From: Monomorium pharaonis
Taxonomy: Eukaryota; Arthropoda; Insecta; Hymenoptera; Formicidae
Reading direction: 5' to 3'
Assembly (NCBI RefSeq): GCF_013373865.1
Contig: NC_050468.1
Span: 6,882,510 to 6,946,509, forward strand
Length of the DNA stretch: 64,000 bases
In this document: in pieces, positions 13,618 to 25,500 of the stretch
How positions within the stretch are numbered: the first letter of the stretch is position 1
Layout: every line of letters begins with the position of its first letter
Program-made: the position numbers and the translations under genes
Notes under the pieces: model-generated
Seen by the model: the letters and a program-made list of their open reading frames with translations, nothing else
The model's database searches: none
Told to the model about the DNA's origin: nothing

Positions 13618-16600
13618 GTTTGATACCAGGAAATGTGATATTGTATGATAAGAAGTAGCTTCCCATGGCGGTGTCTGCAGCTGCGGCAAATCCCTCTCTT
13701 GGTACTAAGTTTAATGTCTGTAATTCTTTCACGTTTGCCAATTTATCGATATTCCCGCATGATCAGTAATACCGTCAATATTCCATACATAGTAACAATA
13801 ATATATCGATGCTATTGCGAGAGGGAGGTCCATTATCGGTACATCAAAAATAGCATCAAGCGGAAGCCATCGACGTCTAACGCGATAGCATCTCGATTAC
13901 CTTATCTTGAGGTATCGTTCGAGTTCCCGATGGTATCGCTGAAATGACTCCGGACGAAACTTGACTGTTGTTTGGACGCTCTCCGCAATCAATTCGCGAG
14001 AGAAAGAGAGAAAGCATAACGATTCGCGATACGCAATACCGACGTAACGAAACACGCCCGCGTTTAGTTTCTTGCGTAGGTGTGCTTGCGTAAGCGGAAT
14101 GATATTATATTATACTTTGCGGAACTCTCGCTGGAGAGACGTTGAGCTTCTCTCCGTAAATGTTAAGCACACACCGCCCATAGCTCGCATAGTCGGCCGA
14201 ACCGATGAATAATGAAGCCCCTTTCATCGCGCGCTGACGAGAGAGCACGAGAGATCGCCACCCCGAAGGACGCGGGTTTTTGCACGGCGGTTTTGCACCG
14301 GCGGGATGACACGTGTAATGACAAATTGCACGCGATGCACCAACAGAGAAACGCTTCGCGAACGCGTATAATGCCGGCCGATTCTTCATCAACGTAGCAA
14401 ACTCACTGCGAGTGATTTTCTTTTGCTGTCGCAGGTGTAGCAACACTATTTCACGACGAATAGCCATTTGGAATTAATATGACACGTACAATCAATATTT
14501 CCCGCATCCATAGCGACTCGTAGCAATTGAAATATATGTAGACGCATCAAACTTTGCATCTATATACTTGCGGCATTTTGTTGAAGTATTGATTATTATC
14601 AAGCACACAGGCAAAATATCTACATATTTAATAACAATGAGGAAAACATGAAAGAATTTTTTTTAGAGAAAAGCGATTGATTATTAAATAATAAAACGAG
14701 ATCAATGGAAATTTATTACAGAGAGAAAAGTGCATAACGTATGCAAAGTAAAAAATATTAAATATTATATTTATATATATACATATATATAATAAATGTG
14801 CAACAACAAGTGAGCAGGAATATTCCGTCCGTTAACGCGCCGTTAACGTTTACTATTAACATCAGGTGTCAAGAAGCGCTTGCCGTGCCGAAGTGAACGA
14901 ACAATCGGACCCGGAACCCAAAGCACCGACAGCCTGAGAGCACCACGAGCTTGCATAATAATCCTGGCAGACTGCTCTCCTCCGACGCAGTCACGCATCG
15001 GCGGCTAGGCGAGGTAGCTAGGCGGTCATACGCACGCACGCATGCACTCACACGTGCGGTGGATCGGTGCAAGTGTTTGTAATGACTATATGGGAGGTAC
15101 GGCGAGATGCATACGTACACCTGGAGAAGACGTAGCCCGCGGGTGACCGGGAAAGAGAGATAGCGCATTACTCCGCAACATCATACGCCGGGAACAGCGT
15201 ATGCGTGCCAGAGATGTATACCGGAGAGAGATGCGTAGCAGAGATGGATCAAAATCCTTTGCAAGCGGTTTCGTAGGCAATAGATTCGAAGGGATTAGAA
15301 CAGAATAGATTTCACTCCCGAGAAAACGCATCTACTGGCAACTGTTTGCCATTCGCTATCATTCGAAATTTGATGAGGCATGTTTGTCCCGATCTTGACT
15401 GATGGACGCACCAATGGACGATGATTGGTTCGAAAATATTAATTATTTCGAGTTGTGTAATTACAAACGAAAGTCATCCAGCGCATACTCGTATGTATGG
15501 CTTATACGTCTGATGTATTATTATCATGAAATGATAATAATTTCAGCAGCAATTTCAAACACATAGCATTCAATCTTACGTTTGATACCAATTTTATCTT
15601 TATTAAATTGTTTACGAGTAAATTATTATTCCTCCTTATTTTATTTCAATTATATAAGGAATTATATATGAAACTCTTGAATCAAGATTTGTGAAAGTTT
15701 GTTGATTCGATTTCTAATTGGGAAGTGGCTTTTTCAGAAGAGCTCTTGCTCAAAGCCCCCGGAGATGTGCGTGAATATCGTGCGAGCGAAAGTAATGCAC
15801 GTTGTGCGTATTTGTCTGACGGTCTCGGCAAGGGAGAGAAGGGAAAAAAAAGAGCGCCGGAAAGCGCATTCTCAGACTGATGCATTGTCGAGGACGCTCG
15901 AGCAAAGCGAGGCGCAAGTACCGGATAATTGGGGTTCTCGTACACGGAATTATGCACGAAGGCGCACGCGGGCACGCGATAAACGTTCGTTTGCGTCGCG
16001 ATCCGCGGAAGATACTGGCACTGCTGCACCTTCTCGGCGCATGAATCGGGATTACCTCGAATCGTACCTCGGGGTTACGATTAGGTGCCCGCTGCTAAGA
16101 TACGCCTGTACGATGCGAGCGTGGACACTCTGTTGCAGCGCGAAACTGTGATGAACGGCGAGCGCACTCGTTTGAAAAGAACACTGGGATCTGATAAAAT
16201 ACACAGTAGTACGAGATGGCAGGAATTTAGAATAAAATATCAGATCGGATTTACATATTTTATGTAAGCACATCCGAGAAATCTCTATGGCAAAAGGTCT
16301 ATAGTTGTATAAATTGGATATCTAATACATTTAATCGGGAAAGTACGAACTATACGTTTAGTAAGCCTTTCAAAATTTAATCTGTCAAATATTCGATAGT
16401 TATACAATGTTGAAATCAGAAGTTCAATCGTGATAATAAAAAATTTTGAATGCATTTTTGTATTCTCTTGTTGATATAATTAAAAAACATTTTTCCTCGG
16501 TGTTCACATTAAAAATATGCTTCGTGATCTCACGTGTAGCTTTTAGAACAACAAAACTTAAATTGGCTGCTACAGTATACAAAAAGCTATTATTTACATA

Positions 16601-17639
16601 ATTGAAGTCTGTTTGAAATAAAGTTCTACAGTACCGCGCATGCAATACCGCTGTTAGCGGCTCGTCGCCGATATATTCACGCTCGTTGGTTTATACGCGT
16701 GCGTGAATTTGTTTAATAAGCAATCACGATGCCCGGGGCAACGGTGTATGCACAGTGACCGCACGCTGGGCCGTCCCGCGGAAAAGTATGAACTTCGGTC
16801 GTTCGCGTTGATCGCCGGCTCGCGTGTATATACTCGCTCGTTTCTAGGGACTAGGATATCCCCGGCGTTGTCCAAGTACCTGTTCCACGTCGCTTCCTGC
16901 TCGCGTCGCGATTGTCTCCAATTGACATGTCCTCGGATATATCGTGAATCTCCGTTATTAATTTCGCCGCCGCGTCCCTGTAATCGTGACTCACGCGACA
17001 TTATCATAATTACTATGCGCGCAACAGAGAGATGCGCGTGTGCACCTGAAAGATACGACAGCCTGACGCACCTCCGGCGATTCTGGGGAGGTCTCCCGAC
17101 GCTAACTCATTGAACCGGCAAATGAATAGAGACGCTACTCCACGCCGGGGAGAAGAGCCGTTCATTTCCTATTCTCGCGATGAATTATAGCGGAGGAATT
17201 ATCCGCGTCTTGTACATCGCGTCGCTGTACGTACACGATGTTCGTGCGCGTGCAAATCCGAGAAGCATATACCGCGAGCACGAGAATCTCTTGTTCAATT
17301 CGTAACTTCGCCGGAGTCTCTTCGCGCACACGTCGCGAAGGTACACTCGGTAGAGGTGAACGCCATGACGATGACGTGAACTTGGGGCCGGTCGGAGGTT
17401 GCGGGGGCAATCAGAGACAGGATGCGTCTTTCTCTAGCGGGAGGCCGACAGTCTTGCGCTACGCCAATAAAGCATGTCGATAAGGAAATGATTGACGGTT
17501 AGCTAATTAGATGATGTACTTTATTAACATTCGCTATATTTAGCGTTGTAAGCCGATTGGTGAGATGCACATGCGATTTCTTTAGGAGTAATCGAAGCGG
17601 ATGAGTTCTCTCTATATCGTTATGATTTTGTTTACTTTT
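10995..17639. other. Non-coding stretch
   Basis: I find no supported exon. AT-rich DNA (about 11,640-12,060 and 12,540-12,900) alternates with CpG-rich blocks (about 14,100-14,400, 14,860-15,340, 15,700-16,150, 16,650-17,480). The open frames in the CpG-rich blocks occur in parallel on both strands with no splice support. A GC dinucleotide run is at 12,273-12,286. A small hairpin (ATTATTATCAT against ATGATAATAAT) lies near 15,520-15,545. Confidence 0.45.
13566..13617. repeat. GA microsatellite
   Basis: An almost uninterrupted (GA)n run of about 52 bp with a few AAA interruptions. Confidence 0.95.
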
Positions 17640-18053
17640 TATTTATATTTAATTCTTTTATCGGGTTTTTAGCGGATAGGAAAATATTTTCCACTTTCAA
17701 AATGTGTATTAATTACAAACAAAATACTCAGCATAATTTAAGGAAATAATTTATGTTACACATTACATTTGGTAATACGAAAGTATAGGAATGGAAAGAT
17801 ATTAATTAAGATGTTATTTTAAATATTTTTTATAATTATAAATACGATATTTTTTAAATATGACTCGTTATTATTGTGTTATTAATTGAATTAATAAAAA
17901 TAAGATAAATATTATATTATATTATATTGATACACTATTAATTCTAGACTTAATTTAATGACTTTTCACATCTTTTAAAGACTGTACTGAAAAAATATTA
18001 GTATTTAAATTGTCTCATTTATTTTTTGTTATGTCTCTTCTTACGTTTTTTTC

Positions 18054-20325
18054 TTATTTGATACATAAATGACCTTTTAATATTGCACTGAATGACATAT
18101 ATCCTTCTAATTTTTGAATACATGTTATGTTTTCTACTTGGAGATGTATTAACTTCTTGTCTGTAAAATAATGAGAAAATTAATTATAATAGTTTTTGCT
18201 AGTTATTTACTTTTTTTAAAATTGTTATTTTAATAATAAAAATTAAAAATGTTTAAATAAATACAAGTATATATTACCTTCTTGTTTGGTGCCTGTTACA
18301 CGTATTTTGTCTCCTTTGTTTATACCAAGTGCAAGATAATCAGTGAGAGAAAAATCTTTTATATGAATTTCTAATTTATATGTACCGTCTGTAACTGATC
18401 CACAACCGAATTTATTTGAGTTGTCGTTGGGATTTTTTCTTTCCATAAAATTAGATTTTACATAAGCTTCCAACACTGTAAAATATATATGTAATATATT
18501 TTTAGATTAAAACGAATAATTAAATAAAACACAAATTAAACATAAATATAATTAATACAATAACTTACTAATGCGTCCTGCGACAGGAGCATTTCGTATT
18601 TCACTCAGTTTATCTAGAATATATTCATATTCTCCCAAAATTGTTACTACAGTATTTTCATTAATCATTAATTGGTATCGAACATTTCCATTATTATACC
18701 ACCCTGTTGTAACTTCAACACCATCTAAATGAACAATCTAAATACAAATTGTTAAAATTTAAAATATATTACTGAAGAGTCATGATAATGATAGAAATGT
18801 AATAAGAAATGTGAAAATAATAGTAACTGTATAATTGATGCAACACACTTTTTAAATTTTTCAGAGTGAAAATCTCATTCGAAATATGGGGTGACACACC
18901 GAGTCACTCGATTGGAGTTATTTCTTATTCTTATAGAGTGCATTCTTTCACTCTTTATAGGAAGTAAACATTTTCACTCTTTATTTTGGAGTGAATGTTT
19001 TTTTGGAGTGAATATTTCACTCGTAATTGCTCGTAATTGAAGGGTCACTTTACTGCGCCGCCGTGCTCGTCCGCAAGTTAGTGCCGATAGGCAAACAAGC
19101 TGCGTAATTCTCTCGAAAGTAAAACAGCCGACGCGTTACATAAAGATCACCCGTAGTGCAATCAAGGTAAACGAAAGTAACTTCCTTCTCTGCAAAAGGG
19201 TTAGGCTGACTATACGCGGCACCACTAAATGTATTTGGCGATTAGATTGTATATGATTACGGTTTAATTCAGAGAGCAATTCACTCCATGAAAAGTGAAA
19301 TGTTCATTTCAATCGAGCAATACATGTACTTCAATCGGATTGAAAAGTTCACTCTTATGGAGTGAAAAATTTACTCTAAAGTTTGAATGAAACGTTCACT
19401 CTTATATAAAATGAGATGTCACTCCATGTGGAGTGGCAATATTTTCAGTATCGTTTGGAGTGAAAATTCGCTTTTTTGGAGTGACATTTCACTCCAAGAA
19501 ATTTAGAGAACAATCCTAAAAAAATTATTTAATATAAAAAGATGAAAATTTGCATTAAAAATATATTTACCGAATATTTTTTTATATTACGTAAGTTATC
19601 TGTAATATTGTTGCCCTGTGCTATGACTTGGACACGTTTTTTTTCTTTTCCGTTATTTAATAAGTAAAATTTAAAAATTTGTTGATCGGATCCTTTAGAA
19701 GGCTGTTCTATGTTTACCACATAGCCAATTACTTCGCTGTAAAAAAATTAACAAATAACAAACATGTAAAAATCTGTCTAAATATAATTCTATTCATAAT
19801 ATGACTGTATATGTTTTTATTTGTTTGTATAATCTTTGTATAATCTTTTTTTCTGTTTTTAATAAAAAAAATGAAAAAAGCAATTTTTAATAAATGTTAG
19901 TAGTTTACATGAAAGCAATTTAATCCAACTATCCAAAAGAATATTTTATTGTAAACACATTTTTTATCACAATATGTCACAAGATGTATTCTTAATTTTT
20001 GTATTTACTGAATTTTGATTGTCACATATATAATTTTCTTATTCTATCATATCGGTCAATTTTTGAGAACCAGCTAATCGTTACTTCAAAATTGAAGCAT
20101 GCAATGTATAATTATAATTTATAATCCTATTAATTTTTTCTTTTTAAGAAAATAAGGGTTCAACACATTGAAAGAAATTATTAATTGACGTAAATATGAA
20201 ATGTATACTTACGCGGTTAAATCGTATGGTTGGATGTTGTCAAAGACTTCATTTGGAGTTATTAAATCATTTAAATCAGTTTTTTTAAGTTCATCCTGTA
20301 TTTTTTCGTTTTTCAGTAGTGACAT
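18054..20325 (-). CDS. OB-fold protein, copy A (RPA70-like DNA-binding fold), 5 coding exons
   Basis: Join of 20,213-20,325; 19,571-19,736; 18,569-18,737; 18,278-18,475; 18,054-18,160 on the minus strand gives 250 codons plus TAA, with GT/AG at every junction and consistent phases (2, 0, 1, 1). An upstream 5' UTR exon ends at 20,835. The start is the ATG at 20,325, because copies B and C have an in-frame TAA just before the equivalent ATG. Residues about 30-150 resemble an RPA70 DBD-B type OB fold (VFDNIQPYDL, EVIGYVVNIE, IVHLDGV). Residues about 150-240 form a second OB-like domain (GSVTDGTYKLEI, NKGDKIRVTG, LQVENITCIQ). No signal peptide or membrane segment is seen. The likely role is single-stranded nucleic-acid binding, inferred from fold only. 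The gene is strikingly AT-rich compared with the host exons at 44-46 kb. A GAGTGA-type MITE sits in intron 3. Confidence 0.75.
18847..19509. mobile_element. GAGTGA-rich MITE, copy 1, in intron 3 of gene A
   Basis: About 660 bp absent from the equivalent intron of copies B and C, where the flanks (GCAACA and AATCCTAAAA) are joined directly. The ends are imperfect inverted repeats of CTCTAAATTT type. Both arms are packed with alternating GAGTGA and TCACTC motifs in palindromic pairs. The 200-bp core is less AT-rich and has no open frame. It is homologous, in inverted orientation, to the element at 21,244-21,879. No transposase is present, so it is non-autonomous. Confidence 0.75.
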
Positions 20326-20834
20326 TTTATTAGAATCTGAATTCTGTATTATAACAAAATTTGGATATAATTATATACTTGTAAAAATAGTTTTTAATTC
20401 ATAATTTAATGACAAAATATAACAAAGAAAAGCATAGAAAGATTACGGAGACATAGGAATCAAAGGAGATGATTTTGAGAATAAAAAACCGTAAAAATAA
20501 AATTAAATATAAAGGCAAAGTAATTGTTAATATTGTGAGAGCGAGATCACGTAATAATAAAAATGCATTTGTGCATATAATACATGTACTGGCCTGTACT
20601 TGTGCATATATGTATACTAAAAATATTAAAATATTTATATTTATATTATGCGTATGTGTATTGTATGTATTTGTGTTATGTATGTGTATGCAAGTCTTGT
20701 ATGCACATTATGCCTATTTATATCATATAATTATATATTATGCGTATATCAATCTTTTGTGTAGATATTTGTATATGCATCATCCGCAGATGAGAACACG
20801 TATGTATGATTAAAATTTAAAAAATGCGACTTAC

Positions 20835-20875
20835 CTGAGTTATTACAATCATTGTCACTGTTTATCCACAACTAT
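20835..20875 (-). other. 5' UTR exon of OB-fold gene A (3' boundary defined)
   Basis: A strong donor (CTCAG|GTAAGT) on the minus strand ends an exon at 20,835, opposite the acceptor at 20,344-20,345. In copy A this exon contains an ATG that would add MIVITQ in frame. Copies B and C lack that ATG and have a stop before the exon-2 ATG, so I treat this exon as untranslated. The transcription start is not visible. The outer limit given is arbitrary. Confidence 0.5.
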
Positions 20876-21243
20876 TTATCCTCGATATTATTTATCTCGG
20901 ATCTTTTAAATTGAATTCGTAATTTTTTCGGGTTGTTTTAAAAGACAAATGACAATTTTATATTATAGTACATTCAATCACTCTCTGTGGTAAATAGTTT
21001 TACTGCAGGTTTATATATCTTAAAACAGTTATCTTATCCTCTTTTCAGAAAAATCAATTCTAATAAAAGATTAGATTAGGTATTCTTGATGTCGTAAAAA
21101 TATAGATTATTTTATAAATTATTGGACAAATATAATGAAATATCATATTATTTACTTTGCTACATGCAATTTTTTAAACATTAAATTAGACAGTCGCGCT
21201 TTGCGCACGCTATTTAGTTTTTTATTTTTTATTTTTTTATTTT

Positions 21244-21879
21244 TACTCTCTAAATTTTTTGTTGTGAAATGTCACTCCAAATGAGTGAAATTTCACTCTA
21301 AGTGATAATCGGATAATGAAAATACTGCCAGTCAAAATGGAGTGACATCTCACTTTTTATAAGAGTGAATGTTGTTTTACTTTTCTAGGAGTGAATTATT
21401 TATTCAATTGAAATGAGTGAATCCGGTAATTATGAATAACCTAGATGTGTTTAAATATATTTTGTAAAAGTATTATGTGACGGTCCTTTATCACATCGGG
21501 CACCCGCGTTTGCGCCAGTTAGTGGTGCCGCCGATAACCGGCGTAACTCTTCTCGTAAAGAAGGAAGCTGTTTTTGGCTTGCCTTGATCGCGCTGCGGGT
21601 GGTCTTTGTGTAGCGCATCGACTGCATCTTACTTCTGAGAGAGTTAAACCGCTTGCTCTTATCGGTGGCGCCGTGCACTAACTGGCGGGATGACTCTTTA
21701 ATTACGAGTGAAATATTCACTCCAAGAAAACATTCACTGAAACATAAAGAGTGAAAATGTTCAGTTCTTGATAAAGAGTGAAAGAATTCACTCTATAAGA
21801 GTGAGAAATAACTCTAACCGAGTGACTTGGTGTGTCACTCCATAGAGTGAAATTTTTGCTCTAAAAAATTTAGAGAGTA
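21244..21879. mobile_element. GAGTGA-rich MITE, copy 2, upstream of gene A
   Basis: A 636-bp element with terminal inverted repeats TACTCTCTAAATTTTTT at both ends. It is inserted in a T-rich tract that is uninterrupted in unit B (near 30,855-30,880), so the target duplication cannot be told apart from the T-run. The arms carry many GAGTGA/TCACTC pairs. Inside them a second inverted repeat (CGCCAGTTAGTG type, about 21,511-21,541 against 21,663-21,690) frames a GC-richer core. One minus-strand frame (21,451-21,720) runs 89 codons through the core. It is homologous to the element at 18,847-19,509 but inverted. Confidence 0.8.
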
Positions 21880-21889
21880 TTTTTTTTAA

Positions 21890-22279
21890 GTAATTTGCAA
21901 TGTTAATTATATAGATAATTATTTATACAATTAACTTTTGCTAACTTTATGATGTCAACGAAGTTTCTCACGAAGTTATCGCTGTAAGAAAACTAATTCG
22001 CAGAAAATCGATTTCGCAGAAAATCGATGACAACATTTCGATAGATACGACTATTGATTTAATTCTTCTTTTAAGAGTGGATAACGTTTTTTTTTAAACA
22101 TAAAAATTACAGTGAAAAATGTATAATTGTAATGTCTTACTAAAATGTTTTTTATAATAATGTTATATAAAAAATTATGAAATACATTTTTTTAAATGTT
22201 ATAAAATTGTAACATCACATCATTGTAATAATGTTGTGTTAATAATATCTTATTTACTGGGCAATCTTTTTTCTTTTGG

Positions 22280-22280
<1 letters not shown>
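21890..22280 (-). promoter_or_regulatory. Conserved upstream block of gene A with tandem 16-bp repeats
   Basis: The block is shared with unit B at about 30,890-31,075. It contains two perfect adjacent copies of TTCGCAGAAAATCGAT (21,997-22,012 and 22,013-22,028), followed by further ATCGAT-like words. In unit B the first of the two copies has one mismatch. Position upstream of the first exon suggests promoter or enhancer function, an inference from placement and conservation between units only. It could equally be passive duplicated flank. Confidence 0.35.

Positions 22281-22282
<2 letters not shown>

Positions 22283-22335
<53 letters not shown>
22283..22335. repeat. CT microsatellite
   Basis: (CT)n of about 53 bp with one T interruption. 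The equivalent place in unit B (about 31,085-31,100) has only a short pyrimidine tract, so expansion was specific to unit A. Confidence 0.95.
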
Positions 22336-22499
22336 GCGCTAAGCGCATTTTATTCAACTGTTTATTTTTTTTATATTTTTACTTTTTATATTTTTTACTT
22401 AAAAATAATTGCAACTTTTTAAAAATAATTATATAGATAACCATCTATAGAAATTTTACAGCTGTCAAAATTTAATTGCAATTACTCTCGCAACACTAA
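22336..22499 (+). repeat. Dispersed repeat with GCGC hairpin, copy at A/B junction (split)
   Basis: This is the same block order as 3,280-3,475: GCGCTAAGCGC, T-rich tract, ACAGCTGTC palindrome, AATTGCAATTACTCTCGCAACACTAA. The copy is interrupted at its right end by the retrotransposon and continues at 27,703 with CTCGCAACACTAA followed by GTAAGAGCGCAACG. Confidence 0.7.
22487..22499. repeat. Target-site duplication, left copy
   Basis: CTCGCAACACTAA, identical to 27,703-27,715, flanks the non-LTR retrotransposon. The uninterrupted site in unit B/C (CTCGCAGCACTAAGTAAAAG at 31,248-31,267) contains the sequence only once. Confidence 0.9.
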
Positions 22500-22597
22500 T
22501 AATAATAATAATAATAGTAGTGACGGGGGCGGTCCTCCTGCGAAGCCCACTTTGGCACTTAGACCGAGTCCATTGTGCCTCCCCGTTGTCAGCTGCC

Positions 22598-25500
22598 CTA
22601 GCGGGGCCCCGCTTCCTTCCAAAAGCGGAGCAGATCCCCCACAGGCAGCTGCCTCACCTGGTACGGTTCTAGAAAACCTGAGCCCAGCAGGCGTGCTCTT
22701 GGTCCGACCAGTGCTGGGCAATTCCCAAGAATGTGGAGACTAGTTTCCTCCTCCTCACCGCACAGCCTACAGCTGGGCGTATCACTACGGCCCAATTTGT
22801 GCAGGTGATAGTTGAGATCCCCATGGCCCGTGAGCAGTTGTGTCGCGAGCCTGGCGTCCCTCCTACTTAGAGATCTTATGCTCCTGGCCAGGTTCTCGCT
22901 AGGGCATTCCCCTAGCATGGCCCTAGCCTGTCTGCATTTGCTCTCTGTTTCTTTCTTCCAGTGTTCAAGATGCTGGTCCCGGAGCCAGCCCCTGATTCTC
23001 CCCCTGCCTAGGCAGAAAGAGATCCCAACAGCCGGTTCAGGTCCCAGCAGTCTTGTTTCGGCCGCCTCCTTAGCAAGCAGGTCCGCCATTTCGTTGCCCT
23101 TGATCCCTGCGTGCCCAGGGACCCATACTAGGCCGACATCATTCTTCTCCGCCAACTCATCCAGTACGCACTTGCAGTCCCAGACCAGCCGCGAGTTAAT
23201 TCTTGGACCCTCAAGCGCCTTAAGCGCCGCCTGACTGTCCGAGTAAATCCGGATGCGCCTTCTCACCCTATCAGACTCTAATAGGTTCTGGGCACATCTC
23301 ATGATGGCTAACACCTCCGCCTGGAAAACCGTAGCGTGCTCGCCAAGCGGAACGACGATTCCTGCCCGGTCGCGCTGACAGTAAAGACCAGCTCCAGAGC
23401 CCGCACTCGTTTTGGAGCCATCCGTGAACCAGACGTCCCCGTCCCGAGGAACCGGTCCCTTAGAGCCGTTCCACTCCCAGCGCCCGGGGAAGCTTATCCT
23501 GTACCCTCTTTCGAAAGTACGAATCACCGGCCTCCTATCCTGTCCCATTGCAAAAATGGTGCCCGATAGGATTCCTTCGGGAAATCTCGTGTGGAGGGCT
23601 CCTGCCTTCCACCTTGATTCACACCTTAAGCGGTAGGCCGCCGTCGCCGCGGCCGCCACTACCACCCGATCGAGGGGCTCGACGCCAAGCAGCATTCCCA
23701 TCGCCACCACCGGCGTGGTCCGCATGGCCCCCAGAGCCCCTCTTAAAACTAGAGCTCTGACGTGCTCCAGCGCTAACTTAGCGGTCTTTCCCAAAACCCT
23801 TGGCCACCATACGACAGACGCGTAAAGCAGCCTAGGTTTGAGTATCGCCGTGTATATCCAGTGGACCATTTTTGGTTTGAGACCCCAGGTCTGCCCGAAT
23901 GTCCTTCTGCATATCCAGAAGTAGGAGCACACACTCCTGCAACGGTTCTCGAGATGTTCCTTCCATGTCAGCTTCCTATCTAGGATCACTCCCAGATATT
24001 TAGTCGATACGGTTGGAACTAATCTCGTTCCCCCAAGGACCGGCCCCTCCACTGGGCCTACCTTGTACCTGCGAGTGAAGATTACGAGCCCGGTCTTCAG
24101 TGGATTCACCGCCAGACCGGTCTCGCCGCACCACTCCTCGATCACCTCTAAGGCTCTCTGCGTGAGCTCCAGAAGCGTCTCCAAAAAGGGTCCTCGTATC
24201 AGGATAGCCAGATCATCCGCATATCCTAATGTAAAGAAGCTCCTTTCGTTCAGCGTCCTGAGCAGTCTATCCGCCACCAGACACCATAATAGTGGAGAGA
24301 GAACTCCCCCTTGCGGGCAGCCTCTCTTCACCCATCCACTGACCTTCACTGTTCCCAATGAGGCCGTTACCTGTCGCCCAAGCATGCCTCTGATCCAATC
24401 CACGATCCTTTCCGGCACACCTCTGCGAGTAGCTTCCTCACACACCACCTCGTGCGGTGTGTTGTTAAAAGCTCCTTCTATATCTAGAAAGGTGCCAACC
24501 ACGAAGCCCTTCCTCTCCAGTTGCTCCTCGATAAACGATACAGCGGAGTGAAGCGCCGATTCTGTGGAGTATCCCGTGCGATACGCGTGCTGATTCCCAT
24601 GCAGCGGGTGCTGCAGTAGAACCACGTCGCGTATGTAGACATCCACCAGCCTTTCCAGCGTCTTAAGAAGAAAAGACGTTAGGCTGATAGGACGAAAATC
24701 CTTGGCGGAGCTGTGGCCCGTTCTTCCCGCTTTGGGAATGAACACAACTCTCGCCTGCCTCCAAGCCCTAGGTGTATAGCCCAGTGCCAAACAAGCCCTT
24801 AGCGTCCGCGTGAGCGGCCCGGTGATCTGCTCCAGCCCTTCCTGGAGAAGGGCCGGAAATACCCGGTCCGGCCCAGCCGACTTAAAGGGCTTGAAACCTC
24901 CTACGGCCCATTTGACCTTGTTCGGCCCAACGATTTTTGCCGCAAGAGACCAGTCCTCTCCTCGTACCCTACGGAGATTTGAGTTTCCCTGGTGGACGTC
25001 TTCCTCCGGGCCTCCGCGGAAGCCCGGAAAGTTCGACTCCAGCAGGTGATTCAGGCATCGCTCTCCAGACGCCATCGTCCCATCGTCGAGCCGAATGGCC
25101 TCCAGAGCCGCGTTCCGATCCCTGGCTAAGACTCTGCCGAGCCTAGCGGCTTCAGGTATCCCCTCCACCGACTCGCAGAATCTCCTCCAGCTCTCCTTTT
25201 TAGCCCTTACCACAGAGTCTCTATAGGCCTTCTGAGCCCTTCGATGAAGGTCCCAGTCAGCCTGGCGGCCCGTGTTCCTGGCCCTGTTCCAGGCACGACG
25301 TGCAGCACTTCTGAGCTCCTGTAGCTTGGGGTTCCACCAGGCGACTTCCTTAGTATCTCTCACTGTCCTTTCTGGGCAGTTGTTCTCAAAGCTGCCGACG
25401 AGAGCCCTCTGCAGATGCTCGACGCACAGCTCGATTTCTTGAGGGGTCCCATGTCTTTTGGGAAACTCCCTAAGACCGACAGCCAGGTCCTCTCGAAACG

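Noticed and set aside
13358..13741. 127-codon minus-strand frame
   Set aside because: Much of it is the translation of the GA/CT microsatellite (Ser-Leu repeats).
20469..20813. Plus-strand frame of 114 codons in intron 1 of copy A, with a 94-codon relative in copy B
   Set aside because: It is made of TATATG/TGTATG-type simple sequence, lies opposite an intron, changes length and reading between copies, and has no splice or start support. Similarity follows from the tandem duplication.
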